Source: Trichobilharzia regenti (lineage: Eukaryota; Platyhelminthes; Trematoda; Strigeidida; Schistosomatidae). Taken from it: DNA of 64,000 nt. The notes beneath the pieces were generated by a model. It was not told the origin of the DNA. It worked only from the letters and a program-made list of their open reading frames with translations, and searched no databases. Positions 62,885-64,000 of this stretch are shown piece after piece (the stretch's first letter is position 1; every line of letters starts with the position of its first letter). The position numbers and the translations under genes were made by a program. The DNA is taken from contig OX235262.1 of NCBI GenBank assembly GCA_944472135.2, forward strand, positions 43,699,804-43,763,803, written 5' to 3'.

Positions 62885-64000
62885 AATGATTCACGCAAAA
62901 AATGAACACCTGTAGCGCAAGAGATCAAACCTGCACACATCGACGACGACCTACGACAACCAGTTAAAGGCATCCTCTTGACACCTTGCAACAAAATCGC
63001 CACTTGCTAGAATGACTCTTGCAGAATGCAACGTGACCATAGCACCATTACACGGTACTCCACGCACGTCCTTGTATCTACTCACTACCAATTACGACTG
63101 CAATAGCTTGTCACTCATTCTGCCTCAATTCTAGTAACGGTGACGTATGCGAGCCTCAGTCGTTTACACTCTTGCTCTTCGGCGTATGGGACCGCAGCCA
63201 ACAATTGTCTCCGCTTGCATTTCATTCTCAGCAATAGCCTAGCCTCCCCGGCGTATACGACCCATCTGCTGTCTCTAACATCAATCAATTCATTCACGGA
63301 TGAAGAAGACTCGAAACATCTTCAGAAGTAGGCACGACGAACAATTTAACAAAATTATGCAATAACAACAAGGTACGAAAACAACGAGTAAACACAATGA
63401 ATCCAAAAAACACCAATTGATATGACACACTACACACATAAAAACAGTACGCATAACCTCACAGATCATGACCCGATGTAATTCCTTTGAAGAATCGCAG
63501 GACTTACACCAGTACGCCTGCAACCCTTCACAGGTTGATGATCTTAAGTTGAAGAATGTCCGGACACAAACAAGATTAACCAACAATTACATTAATTGGA
63601 ACCCACTCAATTACTTAACACAAACACATGTACAATCAATATATTAAATGTTGTGGATTCTGGCTTGACGAACTACCCTTCAAGAACTGTGAGAATATCA
63701 GCTACAGTTTCGCATGAACATCTTTCGATAGATGGGCTAAACGCTGATCATTTACACTGACGGTCTCATGAGTACCCACACCTTCTACCACCGCATCTGC
63801 CTTCAAGTCTACTTGACGTTCAAGTTGTACACAACCTTTGCTCAACTCAGTAGTAGTAGGCTTTCCACTCATGTCATCATGATCAGTCAAAGACAAAAGT
63901 GCTCTATCATGACCATTACCACAAATATTCACTTTACTGCCGTTTGCATGATCGAATTCATCAGTTTCAAGCTCTTTAATAACAGCAGTAGATGATTTGG
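62885..64000 (-). mobile_element. Divergent BEL-type element E, partial, runs off the window
   Basis: Minus strand. 62930-63690 aligns with the 3' region of elements A-D (TCCTCTTGACACCTTGCAAC, CATTTCATTCTCAGCAATAG, CAATTTAACAAAATTATGC, GACTTACACCAGTACGCCTG) but at clearly lower identity. The 3' LTR and polypurine end are missing at 62885, where the nested LINE begins, so the LINE insertion or a deletion removed them. This is an older member or sister family. Confidence 0.7.
63702..64000 (-). pseudogene. Gag of element E, partial
   Basis: The frame reads NICGNGHDRALLSLTDHDDM, KGCVQLERQVDLKADAVVEG and HETVSVNDQRLAHLS, aligning with the polar middle region of the A-D Gag (NICDNDHD, VQLQREVELNADAVPEG, CETVSVIDQRVAHLS). 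It stops after HAKL, before the hydrophobic C-terminus found in the other copies, so that end is lost. The N-terminal part lies beyond the window. Confidence 0.7.

Overview
The window looks like repeat-dense DNA from a blood fluke (genus Schistosoma). The evidence is two complete hammerhead ribozymes of the Sm-alpha type inside tRNA-like SINEs, RTE-clade fragments of the SR2/SjR2 kind, Penelope-like elements with GIY-YIG endonuclease, CR1/Jockey-type LINEs, a Gypsy element with the CHCC Gag box of the CsRn1 group, a Merlin DNA transposon remnant and BEL/Pao Gag proteins. I cannot assign the species. Only one convincing host gene is present: a three-exon J-domain protein on the minus strand (8517 to 6011).

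Layout. 0-5.6 kb: RTE and Penelope fragments. 5.9-8.5 kb: the J-domain gene, whose 2 kb intron carries RTE debris that is itself split by a SINE. 8.7-10.4 kb: a palindromic pair of Penelope ends. 10.8-15.9 kb: more RTE debris. 15.9-19.3 kb: no gene recognised. 19.3-22.9 kb: BEL element A. 22.9-24.4 kb: Penelope ends and an old BEL LTR interrupted by an inverted pair of hammerhead SINEs. 24.4-28.5 kb: two opposed CR1-type copies and an unusually long duplication. 30.6-30.9 kb: a solo BEL LTR. From about 31.8 to 62.9 kb, one old CR1-type LINE of about 4.8 kb (minus strand) is expanded to some 31 kb by nested insertions.

The nest. Reading the LINE from its 5' end, BEL element D sits in ORF1 (target duplication GATGT), BEL element C in the endonuclease (TGGAT), a BEL LTR in the reverse transcriptase (ACTAT) and a Gypsy element downstream of it (GCAT). 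At all four points the LINE reading frame is restored when the insert and one copy of the duplication are removed. The Gypsy element is itself broken by BEL element B (GATGC), a solo BEL LTR (GAAGG), a second CR1-type fragment and an LTR-like fragment.

Two structures stand out. First, BEL elements A-D are 3.6-3.9 kb, have LTRs of about 341-361 bp, and encode only a 651-residue Gag with a DUF1759-type domain and a hydrophobic C-terminal segment. No protease, reverse transcriptase, RNase H or integrase is present, yet all four Gag frames are open at the same length. Second, at 41.7-51.3 kb a 1,358 bp segment (Gypsy head plus LINE reverse transcriptase) occurs five times in tandem, separated by BEL LTRs, with a 1,677 bp period. 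The LTRs inside the array are hybrids of the two outer LTRs, as expected from unequal crossing-over between two LTRs. A Merlin element later entered one LTR of the array.
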